A stretch of DNA of 37,020 nt, from NCBI RefSeq assembly GCF_010365055.1, contig NZ_JAAFHA010000035.1:1-37020 (forward strand), read 5' to 3'. Position 1 is the first letter of the stretch; each line of letters begins with the position of its first letter. The position numbers and the translations under genes were made by a program. Below, in pieces: positions 1-8,106 of the stretch. The notes under the pieces were generated by a model that saw only the letters and a program-made list of their open reading frames with translations, was not told where the DNA came from and did no database searches. Origin of the DNA: Rhodoferax sp. (lineage in GTDB: Bacteria; Pseudomonadota; Gammaproteobacteria; Burkholderiales; Burkholderiaceae_C).

Positions 1-329
1 ATTAAAAAATCCCAAAACCAGAAACTTCCAAACAGGGTCAGTTTCAGTGGTCGGGGAAATTACAGAACGAATGTTGCACTACCAATCGCTGCTTGGCGAG
101 TCTCCCGTCTGTCCGGGTTCTGTCACGCTGTGGCTTGGCAAGGTTGCGCTGACTTCAATGGGGGCAGTACGCACCACCGACCCGAGCGGACGGACGCGCT
201 GGACGCGCAATGCGACCGGGCGCTGAAAGTGGGTCGCTTCGGTAGGCCGGCTATAGTGGTGCCGATAACCTTGTCCTGTGGGGTCGAGTTCACACAATAA
301 TTTCAATAATTCTTGAAGAGGTCGTCAAA
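1..329. other. Gene-free left edge; possible mobile-element remnant
   Basis: No convincing gene lies here. A 75-codon minus-strand frame (79-306) is Arg/Pro/Ser-rich, has no domain I recognise and no clear ribosome-binding site. The first 60 bases contain GGGTCAGTTTCAGTGGTCGG, which resembles the GGGTCAGTTT-type subterminal repeats of some IS21-family elements, so this may be the decayed end of an insertion sequence. That reading is weak inference from memory. The right part must hold the promoter of the downstream PAS-GGDEF-EAL gene; its ribosome-binding site GAAGAGG is at about 315-321. Confidence 0.25.
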
Positions 330-2597
330 ATGACGGTGTTTCAGTCCTTTCGTCGCACACTCTTCTCGCCTCAGGTTGACCTCGAAAACATCCAGAATTG
401 GCGCAATCACGTCCTGTCCATCATCCTGTTTGTCGCCGTGGTCCTGGGCTCTTTCGTCGCTGTGCCAAGCGTTCTCGTTGCGTTGAGCGAGAGACTCTGG
501 TCTGTCGTTTTGATTGATGCCATCGCGCTCGCTTCGGTCGTTACCCTCTGGCGCCGACGCTCCCTTTCCTTTCTGATTAGGGCTTGGAGTCTTTGTGGCC
601 TCCTGTACCTGCTAGGCCTCTCGTTTTTGTTCGCGGTGGGCGTGCCCAGTCTGATCTATCTGATGGCATTTGGTGTGATGAGCGCGGTGCTGCTTGGGCT
701 CAGGCCCGCTTTGATTTCACTCGCCCTGAATGCCGCGACGCTGCTGGGCGTCGGCTATATGGTCGATGCTGATCTCCACATCGTCGGTTTTGAAGAACAA
801 CCGCTGTTGAAGTGGATCGTCATCACACTGAATTTCACCTTTGTCAATGCGATGATCACCATGTCGATCGCGGTGCTGCTACACGGAATGGAGAAGTCCC
901 TTGAAAGAAAGCGTGACAGCGAGGAACTCTACCGCGCCACTTTCGAGAAAGCGTCGATCGGCGTGGCGCGGCTCGATCTGAACGGCCGATGGCTGCAGGT
1001 CAACCACAAACTGTGTGAAATCACGGGGTACAGCGAGAATGAAATGCTCGCACTGACCTATGAGAACATCACACATCCTGAAGATGTCAGAGCCGAAGTT
1101 GAAGGAACTGGCGCATTGATCCTGGGAGAGATTGAAAGCCTGGAAAGAGAGAAACGCTATCTCAGGAAAGGTGGAAAATCCGTCTGGGTTCATTTGCGCA
1201 CGTCCCTTGTGCGCGCTGCCTCGGGTGAACCGAGGTATCTTGTCGCTGCAACTACCGACATCACTGAACGCAAGATGGCAGAGGAACGGATCAACGAACT
1301 GGCCTACTTTGACCAGCTGACCGGCCTGCCCAACCGCACACTGCTGCTGGATCGTTTGAAGCAGACCATGGCCGCCAGTTCGCGTGACGGCAGTTATGGT
1401 GCGCTGCTGTTCATTGATCTCGATAATTTCAAAACGCTCAACGACACCCTCGGCCATGACATGGGCGACCGGCTATTGAAGCAGGTGGCACGACGTCTAA
1501 CCGCATGTGTTCGGGAGGGAGATAGCGTGGCACGGCTGGGAGGCGATGAATTCGTGCTGATGCTGGCCAGTTTGAGCAGGAGCGACGAAGAGGCCGCCGT
1601 CAGTACCGAGACAGTCGCCGACAAGATCCTCGCGACGCTCAACGAGACCTACCAGCTCGGCCATGTCGCTCACCACAGCACACCGAGTATCGGTGTGACC
1701 CTGTTCAAGGGTCAGCAGGTTGCGATCGATGAGTTGATGAAGCAGGCCGATCTCGCGATGTACCGGGCCAAGGCCGCGGGTCGCAACGCGGTTCGTTTCT
1801 TTGATCCGGCGATGGAAGCCGCCGTGATGGTGCGTGCTGCGCTGGAGCAGGATCTGCGCCAAGCCATTGAGGAGAAACAGTTCGTGCTGCACTACCAGGC
1901 TCAGGTGGTTGGCGATGGCCGGGTAACGGGTGCCGAAGTCCTGCTGCGCTGGCAGCATCCCCAACGCGGCATGGTGTCGCCGGCCGAATTCATTCCTTCG
2001 GCCGAAGAAACCGGGTTGATCCTGCCCTTGGGTCATTGGGTTCTGCAAACCGCCTGCACCCAACTGGCCCTATGGGCCAGCCGACCAGAGATGGCGCACC
2101 TCACGGTGGCCGTGAATGTCAGCGCCCATCAGTTCCGACAAGCCGACTTCGTGGCGCAGGTGCTGGCCGTACTCAAGAGCACTGGCGCCGATCCCGGGCG
2201 ACTCAAGCTCGAGCTGACCGAGAGCCTGCTGGTCTCGAATGTGGAAGACGTGATCGAGAAGATGTTTGCGCTGAAGGCGACGGGCGTGGGCTTCTCGCTG
2301 GACGACTTCGGCACCGGATTTTCCTCGCTGTCTTATCTGAAGCGCCTGCCGCTCGACCAACTCAAGATTGACCAGTCTTTTGTGCGCGACGTGCTCAGTG
2401 ATCCCAACGATGCCGCCATTGCCAAAACTGTCATTGCGCTAGGCCAGAGCCTGGGTTTAGGCGTCATCGCTGAGGGGGTGGAAACGTCAGCGCAACGCGA
2501 CTTCCTCTCCGATGCAGGCTGCCATGCCTATCAAGGTTATTTCTTCAGCCGACCGTTGCCACTTGCGGGCTTTGAGCAGCTGGCGCAGCGGGTTTGA
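330..2597 (+). CDS. Membrane-bound PAS-GGDEF-EAL cyclic-di-GMP signalling protein
   Basis: A 755-residue protein that probably makes and/or degrades cyclic di-GMP in response to a membrane or ligand signal. Residues about 28-190 form several hydrophobic segments (a MASE-like membrane sensor). Residues about 197-315 are a PAS/PAC domain (YRATFEKASIGVARLD, then TDITERK). The GGDEF domain has an intact GGDEF at 404-408, so cyclase activity is possible. The EAL domain carries EVL at 536-538 in place of EAL, followed by ELTESLL, DDFGTGFSSLSYL and AEGVE, so the phosphodiesterase core looks intact. The start is supported by GAAGAGG nine bases upstream. The gene stands alone: dnaB begins about 310 bases downstream and is unrelated. 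Family assignment is firm; the signal and the net activity are unknown. Confidence 0.95.
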   Translation: MTVFQSFRRTLFSPQVDLENIQNWRNHVLSIILFVAVVLGSFVAVPSVLVALSERLWSVVLIDAIALASVVTLWRRRSLSFLIRAWSLCGLLYLLGLSFLFAVGVPSLIYLMAFGVMSAVLLGLRPALISLALNAATLLGVGYMVDADLHIVGFEEQPLLKWIVITLNFTFVNAMITMSIAVLLHGMEKSLERKRDSEELYRATFEKASIGVARLDLNGRWLQVNHKLCEITGYSENEMLALTYENITHPEDVRAEVEGTGALILGEIESLEREKRYLRKGGKSVWVHLRTSLVRAASGEPRYLVAATTDITERKMAEERINELAYFDQLTGLPNRTLLLDRLKQTMAASSRDGSYGALLFIDLDNFKTLNDTLGHDMGDRLLKQVARRLTACVREGDSVARLGGDEFVLMLASLSRSDEEAAVSTETVADKILATLNETYQLGHVAHHSTPSIGVTLFKGQQVAIDELMKQADLAMYRAKAAGRNAVRFFDPAMEAAVMVRAALEQDLRQAIEEKQFVLHYQAQVVGDGRVTGAEVLLRWQHPQRGMVSPAEFIPSAEETGLILPLGHWVLQTACTQLALWASRPEMAHLTVAVNVSAHQFRQADFVAQVLAVLKSTGADPGRLKLELTESLLVSNVEDVIEKMFALKATGVGFSLDDFGTGFSSLSYLKRLPLDQLKIDQSFVRDVLSDPNDAAIAKTVIALGQSLGLGVIAEGVETSAQRDFLSDAGCHAYQGYFFSRPLPLAGFEQLAQRV

Positions 2598-2907
2598 CAC
2601 CTGTCGGAAGGAGGGAAGCCAGCCGCTTGTTCGGTGAAGGTTCGGGGAGGAGCAGGCACTGGCCAACGTCAAGTACTCTGCCCACCGCCGCTCAATTATT
2701 CCGTTGTGAATGACAGAAAATCAGTGTTGAAATGACGTGACCGGATGAGTGCTACATCTTTTTTGGGCCAGCAGCGTGGCAAAGCCTGTTTGTCCCGCAA
2801 TTTCCACAGTTTGTCCACAGCTTTTAAAGGGCTTGTGCCCAGCTTTTCATTCGACCTTGGCCTGGTGCTGGCGTAGTATCGACGGCTCTAAGGAAAACCC
2901 CACCCCC
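2598..2907 (+). promoter_or_regulatory. dnaB upstream region with two DnaA-box-like sites
   Basis: This 310-base stretch has no gene. It contains TTTCCACA (2801-2808) and TTGTCCACA (2811-2819); the second differs from the DnaA box TTATCCACA at one base. Their shared CCACAG cores are 11 bp apart, about one helical turn. A plausible sigma70 promoter follows: TCGACC (2851-2856), a 17-bp spacer, then TAGTAT (2874-2879), about 30 bases before the dnaB ATG. AAGGA at about 2890-2894 is a ribosome-binding site. DnaA control is inference. Confidence 0.35.
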
Positions 2908-4314
2908 ATGTCTGCTGTACTTTCTGCTGTGCCTTTTGACTACGGTCAAGACGCCCAAGTCGCGCAATTGCGCATTCCCCCGCACTCCATCGAAGCCGAG
3001 TCCAGCGTTCTGGGCGGGCTGCTGCTCGACAACGCAGCCTGGGACCGCGTCAATGACCTGCTGACCGAGCGGGATTTTTACCGTTACGAGCACCGCATGG
3101 TGTTCACGGCGCTGGGCGCCTTGATCAACGCAACCAAGCCGGCCGACGTGATCACGGTGTTCGAGCAATTGCAAAACCAGGGCAAGGCCGAAGAAATCGG
3201 CGGCCTGGCTTACCTCAACTCGCTGGCCCAGTATGTGCCCAGCGCCGGCAACATCCGCCGCTACGCCGAGATCGTGCGGGAGCGCTCGATTCTGCGCAAG
3301 CTGGTGGCCGCCAGCGACGAAATCTCCACCAACGCCTTTAACCCCAAAGGTCGGGCCGTGGCCGCGATTCTGGACGAGGCCGAGCAAAAGATTTTCAACA
3401 TTGGTGAAGAGGGCGCACGCACCCGCCAGGGTTTTCAGGCCATGGACTCGCTGGTGGTGGCGCTCTTGGACCGGGTGCAGGAGATGGCCGACAACCCCAA
3501 CGATGTCACCGGGGTGCCGACCGGCTTTTATGACCTGGACCGCATGACGGCCGGTTTCCAGGCGGGCGATCTGGTGGTGCTGGCGGCGCGGCCGTCCATG
3601 GGCAAGACGGCGCTGGCCATCAACATTGCCGAGCATGTGGCGCTCAACGAAGGCTTGCCGGTGGCGGTGTTCTCGATGGAAATGGGCGCCGCGCAGTTGG
3701 CGGTGCGTATCGTGGGCTCGATCGGTCGTATCAACCAGAGCCACTTGCGCACCGGCAAGCTGACCGACGAAGAATGGCCGCGTTTGACCGAGGCGATCGA
3801 GAAGCTGCGCACCATTTCGCTGCACATTGACGAAACGGCGGGCTTGACCTCCAGCGAACTGCGGGCCAACGCACGGCGCTTGTCGCGCCAATGCGGCAAG
3901 CTCGGCCTGATCGTGGTCGACTATTTGCAACTGATGAGTGGCTCCAACAGCGACGGCGAAAACCGCGCCACCGAGCTGGGCGAGATTTCACGTGGCCTGA
4001 AAATGCTGGCCAAAGAGTTGCAATGTCCGGTGATTGCCTTGTCACAGCTCAACCGCAGCGTCGAAACGCGGCCCGACAAACGCCCGATGATGAGTGACTT
4101 GCGCGAGTCTGGTGCCATTGAGCAGGACGCCGACATCATCATGTTCATCTACCGGGATGAGTACTACACCAAGGACGCCTGCAAAGAGCCGGGCGTGGCC
4201 GAGATCATCATTGCCAAGCAGCGTAACGGCCCCACCGGTGTGGTCAAGCTGGCGTTCCTCAACACCATCACCAAGTTTGAGTCGCTGGCTTCCGGCGGCA
4301 GTGGCGATTTTTAA
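2908..4314 (+). CDS. dnaB: Replicative DNA helicase DnaB
   Basis: A 468-residue hexameric 5'-3' helicase of the replication fork that unwinds DNA ahead of the polymerase and recruits primase. The N-terminal DnaB domain begins LRIPPHSIEAESSVLGGLLLD, the usual opening. The RecA-like ATPase core has Walker A ARPSMGKT at 227-234 (K233, T234) and Walker B LIVVDYLQLM with D338. SQLNRSVE and the DLRESGAIEQDAD segment are the family's later motifs. I chose the ATG at 2908 because the protein then starts just before the conserved N-terminus and AAGGA precedes it; the frame is open further upstream, but that part runs through the promoter region and is not protein-like. The TAA stop lies in a partial copy of the dispersed repeat (4309-4331). 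Full length and intact. Confidence 0.97.
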   Translation: MSAVLSAVPFDYGQDAQVAQLRIPPHSIEAESSVLGGLLLDNAAWDRVNDLLTERDFYRYEHRMVFTALGALINATKPADVITVFEQLQNQGKAEEIGGLAYLNSLAQYVPSAGNIRRYAEIVRERSILRKLVAASDEISTNAFNPKGRAVAAILDEAEQKIFNIGEEGARTRQGFQAMDSLVVALLDRVQEMADNPNDVTGVPTGFYDLDRMTAGFQAGDLVVLAARPSMGKTALAINIAEHVALNEGLPVAVFSMEMGAAQLAVRIVGSIGRINQSHLRTGKLTDEEWPRLTEAIEKLRTISLHIDETAGLTSSELRANARRLSRQCGKLGLIVVDYLQLMSGSNSDGENRATELGEISRGLKMLAKELQCPVIALSQLNRSVETRPDKRPMMSDLRESGAIEQDADIIMFIYRDEYYTKDACKEPGVAEIIIAKQRNGPTGVVKLAFLNTITKFESLASGGSGDF

Positions 4315-4331
4315 GTCCACTTGGCCTCTAA
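4309..4331 (+). repeat. Dispersed repeat, partial copy D (5' half only)
   Basis: The sequence TTTTTAAG...TTGGCCTCTA matches the first third of the repeat seen in full at 6450-6516, 8041-8106 and 17462-17529. By eye it agrees with copy C at 18 of 23 positions and with copy A at 17 of 23. Homology ends just before the start of the DUF454 gene. The TAA stop of dnaB is the TAA of the repeat, as for the esterase at copy C. It could be chance similarity of a short stretch. Confidence 0.45.
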
Positions 4332-4339
4332 AGAGCTCC

Positions 4340-4759
4340 ATGAATCAGCCCGCAGCACTGGCGTCTCGTTCCCGCTGGCAACGCTGGATCTGGTTAGTCT
4401 GCGGCGCCATCTTCTTGGCCATCGGTGTCATCGGCATCGTGTTGCCCGTGTTGCCGACCACCCCGTTTGTTCTGTTGGCGGCGTATTGCATTTCCCGGGG
4501 CAGCGCGCGTTATGAGCAGTGGCTGTTGAGGCATCATCGCTTTGGCCCGATGGTGCGAGACTGGCGCGCCAACCGCGCCGTGCCCTTGCGTGCCAAGCAG
4601 TTTGCCTCGGTCATGATGATCCTGAGTTCGGTGCTGGCGTGGTGGATGTTGCCTGCGAATGTGCGCTGGATCCCCGCGGTTTGCTGCGCGGCAGTGGCGG
4701 CGTGGTTGTGGAGTCTGCCGATGCCGCGCTGGCGTGGTGCACCACCGGTTGACGATTAA
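4340..4759 (+). CDS. DUF454 (YbaN-like) inner-membrane protein
   Basis: A 139-residue membrane protein of the DUF454/YbaN family, whose biochemical role is unknown. Hydrophobic segments lie at about 17-47 (GAIFLAIGVIGIVLPVLPTTPFVLLAAYC) and about 90-125. The signature includes GVIGIVLPVLPTTPF, a run resembling FARGSPR (ISRGSARYEQWLLRH), then FGPMVRDW and the basic segment RAVPLRAK. Length is close to the roughly 125 residues of E. coli YbaN. The ATG at 4340 is 25 bases after the dnaB stop, with AAAGAG just upstream, so it is probably co-transcribed with dnaB. An in-frame ATG further upstream would lie within dnaB and is rejected. Confidence 0.85.
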   Translation: MNQPAALASRSRWQRWIWLVCGAIFLAIGVIGIVLPVLPTTPFVLLAAYCISRGSARYEQWLLRHHRFGPMVRDWRANRAVPLRAKQFASVMMILSSVLAWWMLPANVRWIPAVCCAAVAAWLWSLPMPRWRGAPPVDD

Positions 4760-4770
4760 TACCATCCATC

Positions 4771-4790
4771 CACCATCCAAATGGATGGTG
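4771..4790. promoter_or_regulatory. Inverted repeat, probable operator of the RHH regulator
   Basis: Two perfect 9-bp arms, CACCATCCA and TGGATGGTG, flank a 2-bp AA centre and end 13 bases before the regulator's ATG. A further half-site-like ACCATCC lies just upstream (4761-4767). Ribbon-helix-helix regulators commonly bind such repeats in their own promoters, so autoregulation is a reasonable inference. Binding itself is not shown by sequence. Confidence 0.5.
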
Positions 4791-4803
4791 TTAAGATGGC
4801 GGC

Positions 4804-5229
4804 ATGAATCAAAACACCGCACCCGTTCCGGTCAAGCCCAAGCTGGCGGACTCGGAGAAGATCACCATCAATCTCGGATTTGTCGACTTGGGGCACGTTG
4901 ACCTGATGGTTGCCGAGGGTTTTTACAGCAACCGGACCGACTTCATCCGCACCGCCATCCGCAATCAGCTCGGGACCCACTCGGAAGCCGTGCGGCAGGT
5001 GGTGGCGCGCAAGATGCTCGTGCTGGGTCTGCAGCATTTCAGCTCGGACGACTTGCGCGCGCTGCAGGCGGCCAGGCAGACGCTGCAGATTCGCGTCCTC
5101 GGCCTGGTGACGATTGCGCCTGACGTGACGCCTGAACTGGCCCTGGCCACCATCGACTCGCTGGAAGTTCTGGGCGCACTGCAAGCCAGCCCGACAGTGA
5201 AGGCCGCGCTGGCGAATCGTCGGCGCTGA
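4804..5229 (+). CDS. CopG-type ribbon-helix-helix transcriptional regulator
   Basis: A 141-residue DNA-binding protein. Residues about 18-60 (EKITINLGFVDLGHVDLMVAEGFYSNRTDFIRTAIRNQL, given here only as landmarks KITINL, GFYSNRTDFIR) have the strand-helix-helix layout of the MetJ/Arc/CopG fold: a short beta strand, an amphipathic helix, then the Ser-Asn-Arg-Thr-Asp turn and second helix. The C-terminal half (VLGLVTIAPDVTPELA) is a family-specific domain of unknown role. A likely operator sits 13 bases upstream, and a PHB-depolymerase-type esterase gene starts 44 bases downstream on the same strand. Together these suggest that it regulates itself and the esterase. The ligand, if any, is unknown. 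Confidence 0.8.
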   Translation: MNQNTAPVPVKPKLADSEKITINLGFVDLGHVDLMVAEGFYSNRTDFIRTAIRNQLGTHSEAVRQVVARKMLVLGLQHFSSDDLRALQAARQTLQIRVLGLVTIAPDVTPELALATIDSLEVLGALQASPTVKAALANRRR

Positions 5230-5273
5230 TCTTCCCCGTGAAACCCTCTGAATTCCAGCCCAAGAAAGTTTGT

Positions 5274-6458
5274 ATGAACAAGACCCTGCAAGAACTCATG
5301 CGCACCGCCACACGATTGACGCCATCGGGCCGCCTGAATGAAGCGACCCAGGCCATCCAAAGCGCGTTGCGTGGCACGGCCGCCGCGAGCGCTGCGCCCG
5401 GCCCCGTCAACCCGTGGGCGGATGCCAACTCTTACCTGCTTCCCGGCGCCGCGATGCAGATGCCGTCGCCATGGGCGCTGGATGGCCGTGCATCCAAGGT
5501 GGACGCGCGCAAACCGGGCGCTCGCGATCCCGGCGCCGGCCAGTTCATCAGCGGCACGCACACCCATGCGGCGTTGACGAGCCACTTCAAGCTCTATCTA
5601 CCGCCGGGTCATGCCGGCAAAGCACTGCCGCTGGTGGTGATGCTGCATGGCTGCACCCAGGACCCGGACGACTTCGCCGCGGGCACCGCCATGAATGAGC
5701 GTGCCCGCGAACAGGGCTTCTTCGTGCTGTACCCGCAGCAGTCCCCAGACGTCAACCCGTCACGCTGCTGGAATTGGTTTGATCACAAACACCAAGAGCG
5801 CGGCCGGGGTGAACCGGCCCTGATCGCCAGCCTGACGCAGGCGGTGATCAAACAGCATGGCATGGATGCGAGTCGCGTCTATATCGCCGGTTTGTCGGCC
5901 GGTGGCGCGATGGCCGTCATCGTCGCTGCGGCCTACCCGGAGCTGTTTGCGGCCGTCGGCGTTCACTCCGGCTTGCCCAGCGGCGCCGCAAGCAATGTGG
6001 CGGAAGCGCTCATGGTGATGAAGAGCGGCCAGGTTGGCATCGTCGAGCGGGCCAGGGGCGGCCGTGCCGACGCGCCAACCAAAGCGCTGCTGCAGCCGCA
6101 GATACCAACCATCGTCTTTCACGGCGACCAGGACCAGACCGTGCATCCGCGCAATGGCGAGCAGGTGATTGCGGCTGCGTTGGGCGCCGCCGCCGGTGCG
6201 GATGACTCGCACGCGCGCCCGTCAGGCCAGGCGAGGGTGGAGCAGGGGGTCTCGGCCCGGGGGCGGCGCTACACGCGCTCCACCCAGCATGGCGACCAAG
6301 GCCAGGCCTTGACCGAGCACTGGCTCGTGCATGGAGCCGGGCACGCATGGTCGGGTGGCCACGCCAGCGGTTCGTACACCGATGCGAGCGGACCCGATGC
6401 CACGCTGGAAATGCTGCGTTTCTTTTTTGACCATCCCAAGACGCGTGGCTATTTTTAA
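5274..6458 (+). CDS. PHB depolymerase-family esterase (alpha/beta hydrolase)
   Basis: A 394-residue serine hydrolase of the esterase/PHB-depolymerase family, which cleaves polyester or other short-chain ester bonds. The catalytic nucleophile lies in GLSAGG (about S208); the oxyanion region is LHGCTQDPDDFA; the Asp is in FHGDQDQTVH and the His in HGAGHAWSGG. The N-terminus (MNKTLQELMRTATRLTPSGR, then EATQAIQSAL) is the typical helical leader and lacks an obvious signal peptide, so an intracellular location is likely. I prefer ATG 5274 over GTG 5238 because it has AAGAAAG upstream and matches the family start. The protein ends GYF, with its TAA inside repeat copy C. Whether the natural substrate is PHB or another ester is not decided by sequence. 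Confidence 0.88.
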   Translation: MNKTLQELMRTATRLTPSGRLNEATQAIQSALRGTAAASAAPGPVNPWADANSYLLPGAAMQMPSPWALDGRASKVDARKPGARDPGAGQFISGTHTHAALTSHFKLYLPPGHAGKALPLVVMLHGCTQDPDDFAAGTAMNERAREQGFFVLYPQQSPDVNPSRCWNWFDHKHQERGRGEPALIASLTQAVIKQHGMDASRVYIAGLSAGGAMAVIVAAAYPELFAAVGVHSGLPSGAASNVAEALMVMKSGQVGIVERARGGRADAPTKALLQPQIPTIVFHGDQDQTVHPRNGEQVIAAALGAAAGADDSHARPSGQARVEQGVSARGRRYTRSTQHGDQGQALTEHWLVHGAGHAWSGGHASGSYTDASGPDATLEMLRFFFDHPKTRGYF

Positions 6459-6516
6459 GGCAAATTGGCCATTAGCCCGCGTACCGTAAGCCTGTGTAGC
6501 TATCGAAATAGTTTTA
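6450..6516 (+). repeat. Dispersed repeat, copy C
   Basis: This is a full-length copy of a roughly 65-bp repeat. Landmarks in order are TTTTTAAGGCA, TTGGCC, TTAGCCCGCGT, a variable middle, TAGCTAT and GAAATAGTTTTAG. It matches copy A at the same landmarks and spacing. It overlaps the 3' end of the esterase gene and supplies its TAA stop (6456-6458). Confidence 0.75.
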
Positions 6517-6653
6517 GACTGGCATGCCTTCGTGATGAGAATTAAGTTTCAAAGCCGTCGTTAATTCGAACAATTTGAACGATGTCGTCAAAATGAGGTG
6601 ATGTCAGCGGCCTCCGATGCGCCCAAAATCAAGGTCATTCAAGGAGTTTTGCT

Positions 6654-7355
6654 ATGTTGACAGTTCGCAAATCGCAGGAACGCGGCCATGCCGACCACGG
6701 CTGGCTCAAGTCCTTTCACAGTTTCTCTTTTGCCGGTTATTACGATCCGCAGCACATGGGCTGGGGCAATCTGCGCGTGATCAATGAAGACTGGATCGCG
6801 GCCGGCAAGGGCTTTGGCACCCATGGCCATCGCGACATGGAGATCGTCACCTACGTGCTCAGCGGCTCGCTGGCGCACCAGGACAGCATGGGCAACATCA
6901 AGGCGATCCCGCCCGGCGATGTGCAGCGCATGAGCGCCGGCACCGGCGTGCAGCACAGCGAGTTCAACCATGCGCCCGATGCCACCACGCATTTGCTGCA
7001 AATCTGGATTGAGCCCAATGTCACGGGCATCCAACCCAGCTACGAGCAGAAGACCTTTCTTGATGCCGAAAAGCAGGGACAGTTGCGCCTGGTCGCGTCG
7101 CCCGACGGTGCCCAGGGCTCGGTCCTGATTCATGCCGATGCGCGCCTGTACGCTGGGCTGTTCGACGCAGACCAAATAGCCCAACTCACGCTGGCTCCCA
7201 GCCGAAAGAGCTATGTGCACCTGGTGCGCGGCGAACTCGACGTCAATGGCGAACGGCTGACGACCGGTGACGCAGCGCTGCTGGCTGACGAAACTCAACT
7301 CACGCTGGCGCACGGCAAGGACGCTGAAGTGCTGGTGTTTGACCTGTCGTTCTGA
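6654..7355 (+). CDS. Pirin family protein (cupin metalloprotein)
   Basis: A 233-residue bicupin of the pirin/YhaK family. Some members are quercetin 2,3-dioxygenases; others have redox-sensing or regulatory roles. The four iron ligands known from pirin are all present at the expected positions: H57 and H59 in THGHRDME, and H101 and E103 in GVQHSEFNH. The start follows AAGGAG by eight bases. A hairpin terminator lies 24 bases downstream, and a flavodoxin-like reductase gene follows, so this gene is probably transcribed mainly alone. The real substrate cannot be read from sequence. Confidence 0.92.
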   Translation: MLTVRKSQERGHADHGWLKSFHSFSFAGYYDPQHMGWGNLRVINEDWIAAGKGFGTHGHRDMEIVTYVLSGSLAHQDSMGNIKAIPPGDVQRMSAGTGVQHSEFNHAPDATTHLLQIWIEPNVTGIQPSYEQKTFLDAEKQGQLRLVASPDGAQGSVLIHADARLYAGLFDADQIAQLTLAPSRKSYVHLVRGELDVNGERLTTGDAALLADETQLTLAHGKDAEVLVFDLSF

Positions 7356-7378
7356 TCAACCTCTTATTCACCCTCAGG

Positions 7379-7403
7379 GGCCTGCGCCGCAGGCCTTCTT
7401 TTA
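7379..7403 (+). terminator. Rho-independent terminator after the pirin gene
   Basis: GGCCTG and CAGGCC form a 6-bp stem around CGCCG, followed by TTCTTTT. It lies 24 bases after the pirin stop and 20 bases before the next start codon, so it should limit read-through. Confidence 0.7.
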
Positions 7404-7423
7404 GTTCATCAAGGAGATTTCAA

Positions 7424-7978
7424 ATGTCAAAAGTAGCCGTCGTTTTTCACTCGGGTTATGGTCACACCCTGCGCATGGCGCAAGCCGTGGCAGAGGGCGC
7501 GGGCGCCGAGTTGGTCGCCATTGACGCCGAAGGCAACCTGACGGAGGCCCAGTGGGCCACGCTCAGTGCCGCTGACGCCATCATCATGGGCTCGCCCACC
7601 TACATGGGCAGCGTGAGCTGGCAGTTCAAGAAGTTTGCTGACGCATCGAGCAAGCCCTGGTACAGCCAGGTCTGGAAAGACAAGATCTTTGCCGGTTTCA
7701 CCAACAGCGCCACCATCAATGGCGACAAGCACTCAACGCTGCATTACTTGTTTACCCTGGCGATGCAGCACAGCGGCATCTGGGTGGGTACCGGCATGCT
7801 GCCGAGCAATGCCAAGGCGGCGCAGCGCAACGACATCAACTACCTGGGTTCGTCGGCCGGTGCCATGGCTCAGTCGCCGTCTGACGCATCGCCCGCCGAA
7901 ATGCTGCAAGGCGACCTCGACACGGCCAAACTGTTTGGCAAGCGCGTGGCTGAGGTGACGGTGAAGTTCAAGGCCTGA
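7424..7978 (+). CDS. Flavodoxin-like NAD(P)H-dependent oxidoreductase (WrbA-related)
   Basis: A 184-residue FMN-binding protein of the flavodoxin/NADPH-dependent reductase family, probably a quinone or other two-electron reductase in the cytoplasm. It starts with a beta strand and the phosphate-binding loop FHSGYGHTLRMAQ, then has GSPTYMGSVSWQFKKFAD and TNSATINGDKHSTLHYL, the usual FMN-contacting loops of WrbA-like proteins. AAGGAGA lies seven bases upstream of the ATG. It follows a pirin gene, an association often seen in proteobacteria. The exact electron acceptor is unknown. Confidence 0.88.
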   Translation: MSKVAVVFHSGYGHTLRMAQAVAEGAGAELVAIDAEGNLTEAQWATLSAADAIIMGSPTYMGSVSWQFKKFADASSKPWYSQVWKDKIFAGFTNSATINGDKHSTLHYLFTLAMQHSGIWVGTGMLPSNAKAAQRNDINYLGSSAGAMAQSPSDASPAEMLQGDLDTAKLFGKRVAEVTVKFKA

Positions 7979-8040
7979 GGCGAACCGGCCGTGTCGCCGC
8001 TGCGTGCGGTGACAGCGGCATGGCCGTTCGCGGTTTGCCA

Positions 8041-8106
8041 GGATATATAAGGCATTTTGGCCTCTAGCCCCCGTGCTGCTTGCGTATATAGCTATATTAG
8101 TTATAG
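8041..8106 (+). repeat. Dispersed repeat, copy A
   Basis: A full-length copy with TATAAGGCATTTTGGCC, then CTCTAGCCCCCGTG, TAGCTAT and TTATAGC. The 14-mer CTCTAGCCCCCGTG is identical in copy B inside pgeF. Its right end reaches into the 3' end of the minus-strand exonuclease gene, whose TAA stop (8103-8101) lies within it. Confidence 0.8.

Noticed and set aside
2824-3930. A 368-codon frame antisense to dnaB
   Set aside because: His/Gln/Arg-rich composition typical of antisense GC-rich genes; no recognisable protein.
318-6600. Shared 13-mer GTCGTCAAAATGA upstream of the GGDEF gene (321) and of the pirin gene (about 6584)
   Set aside because: It includes the start codon in one case and not the other; flanks do not match, so chance is more likely.
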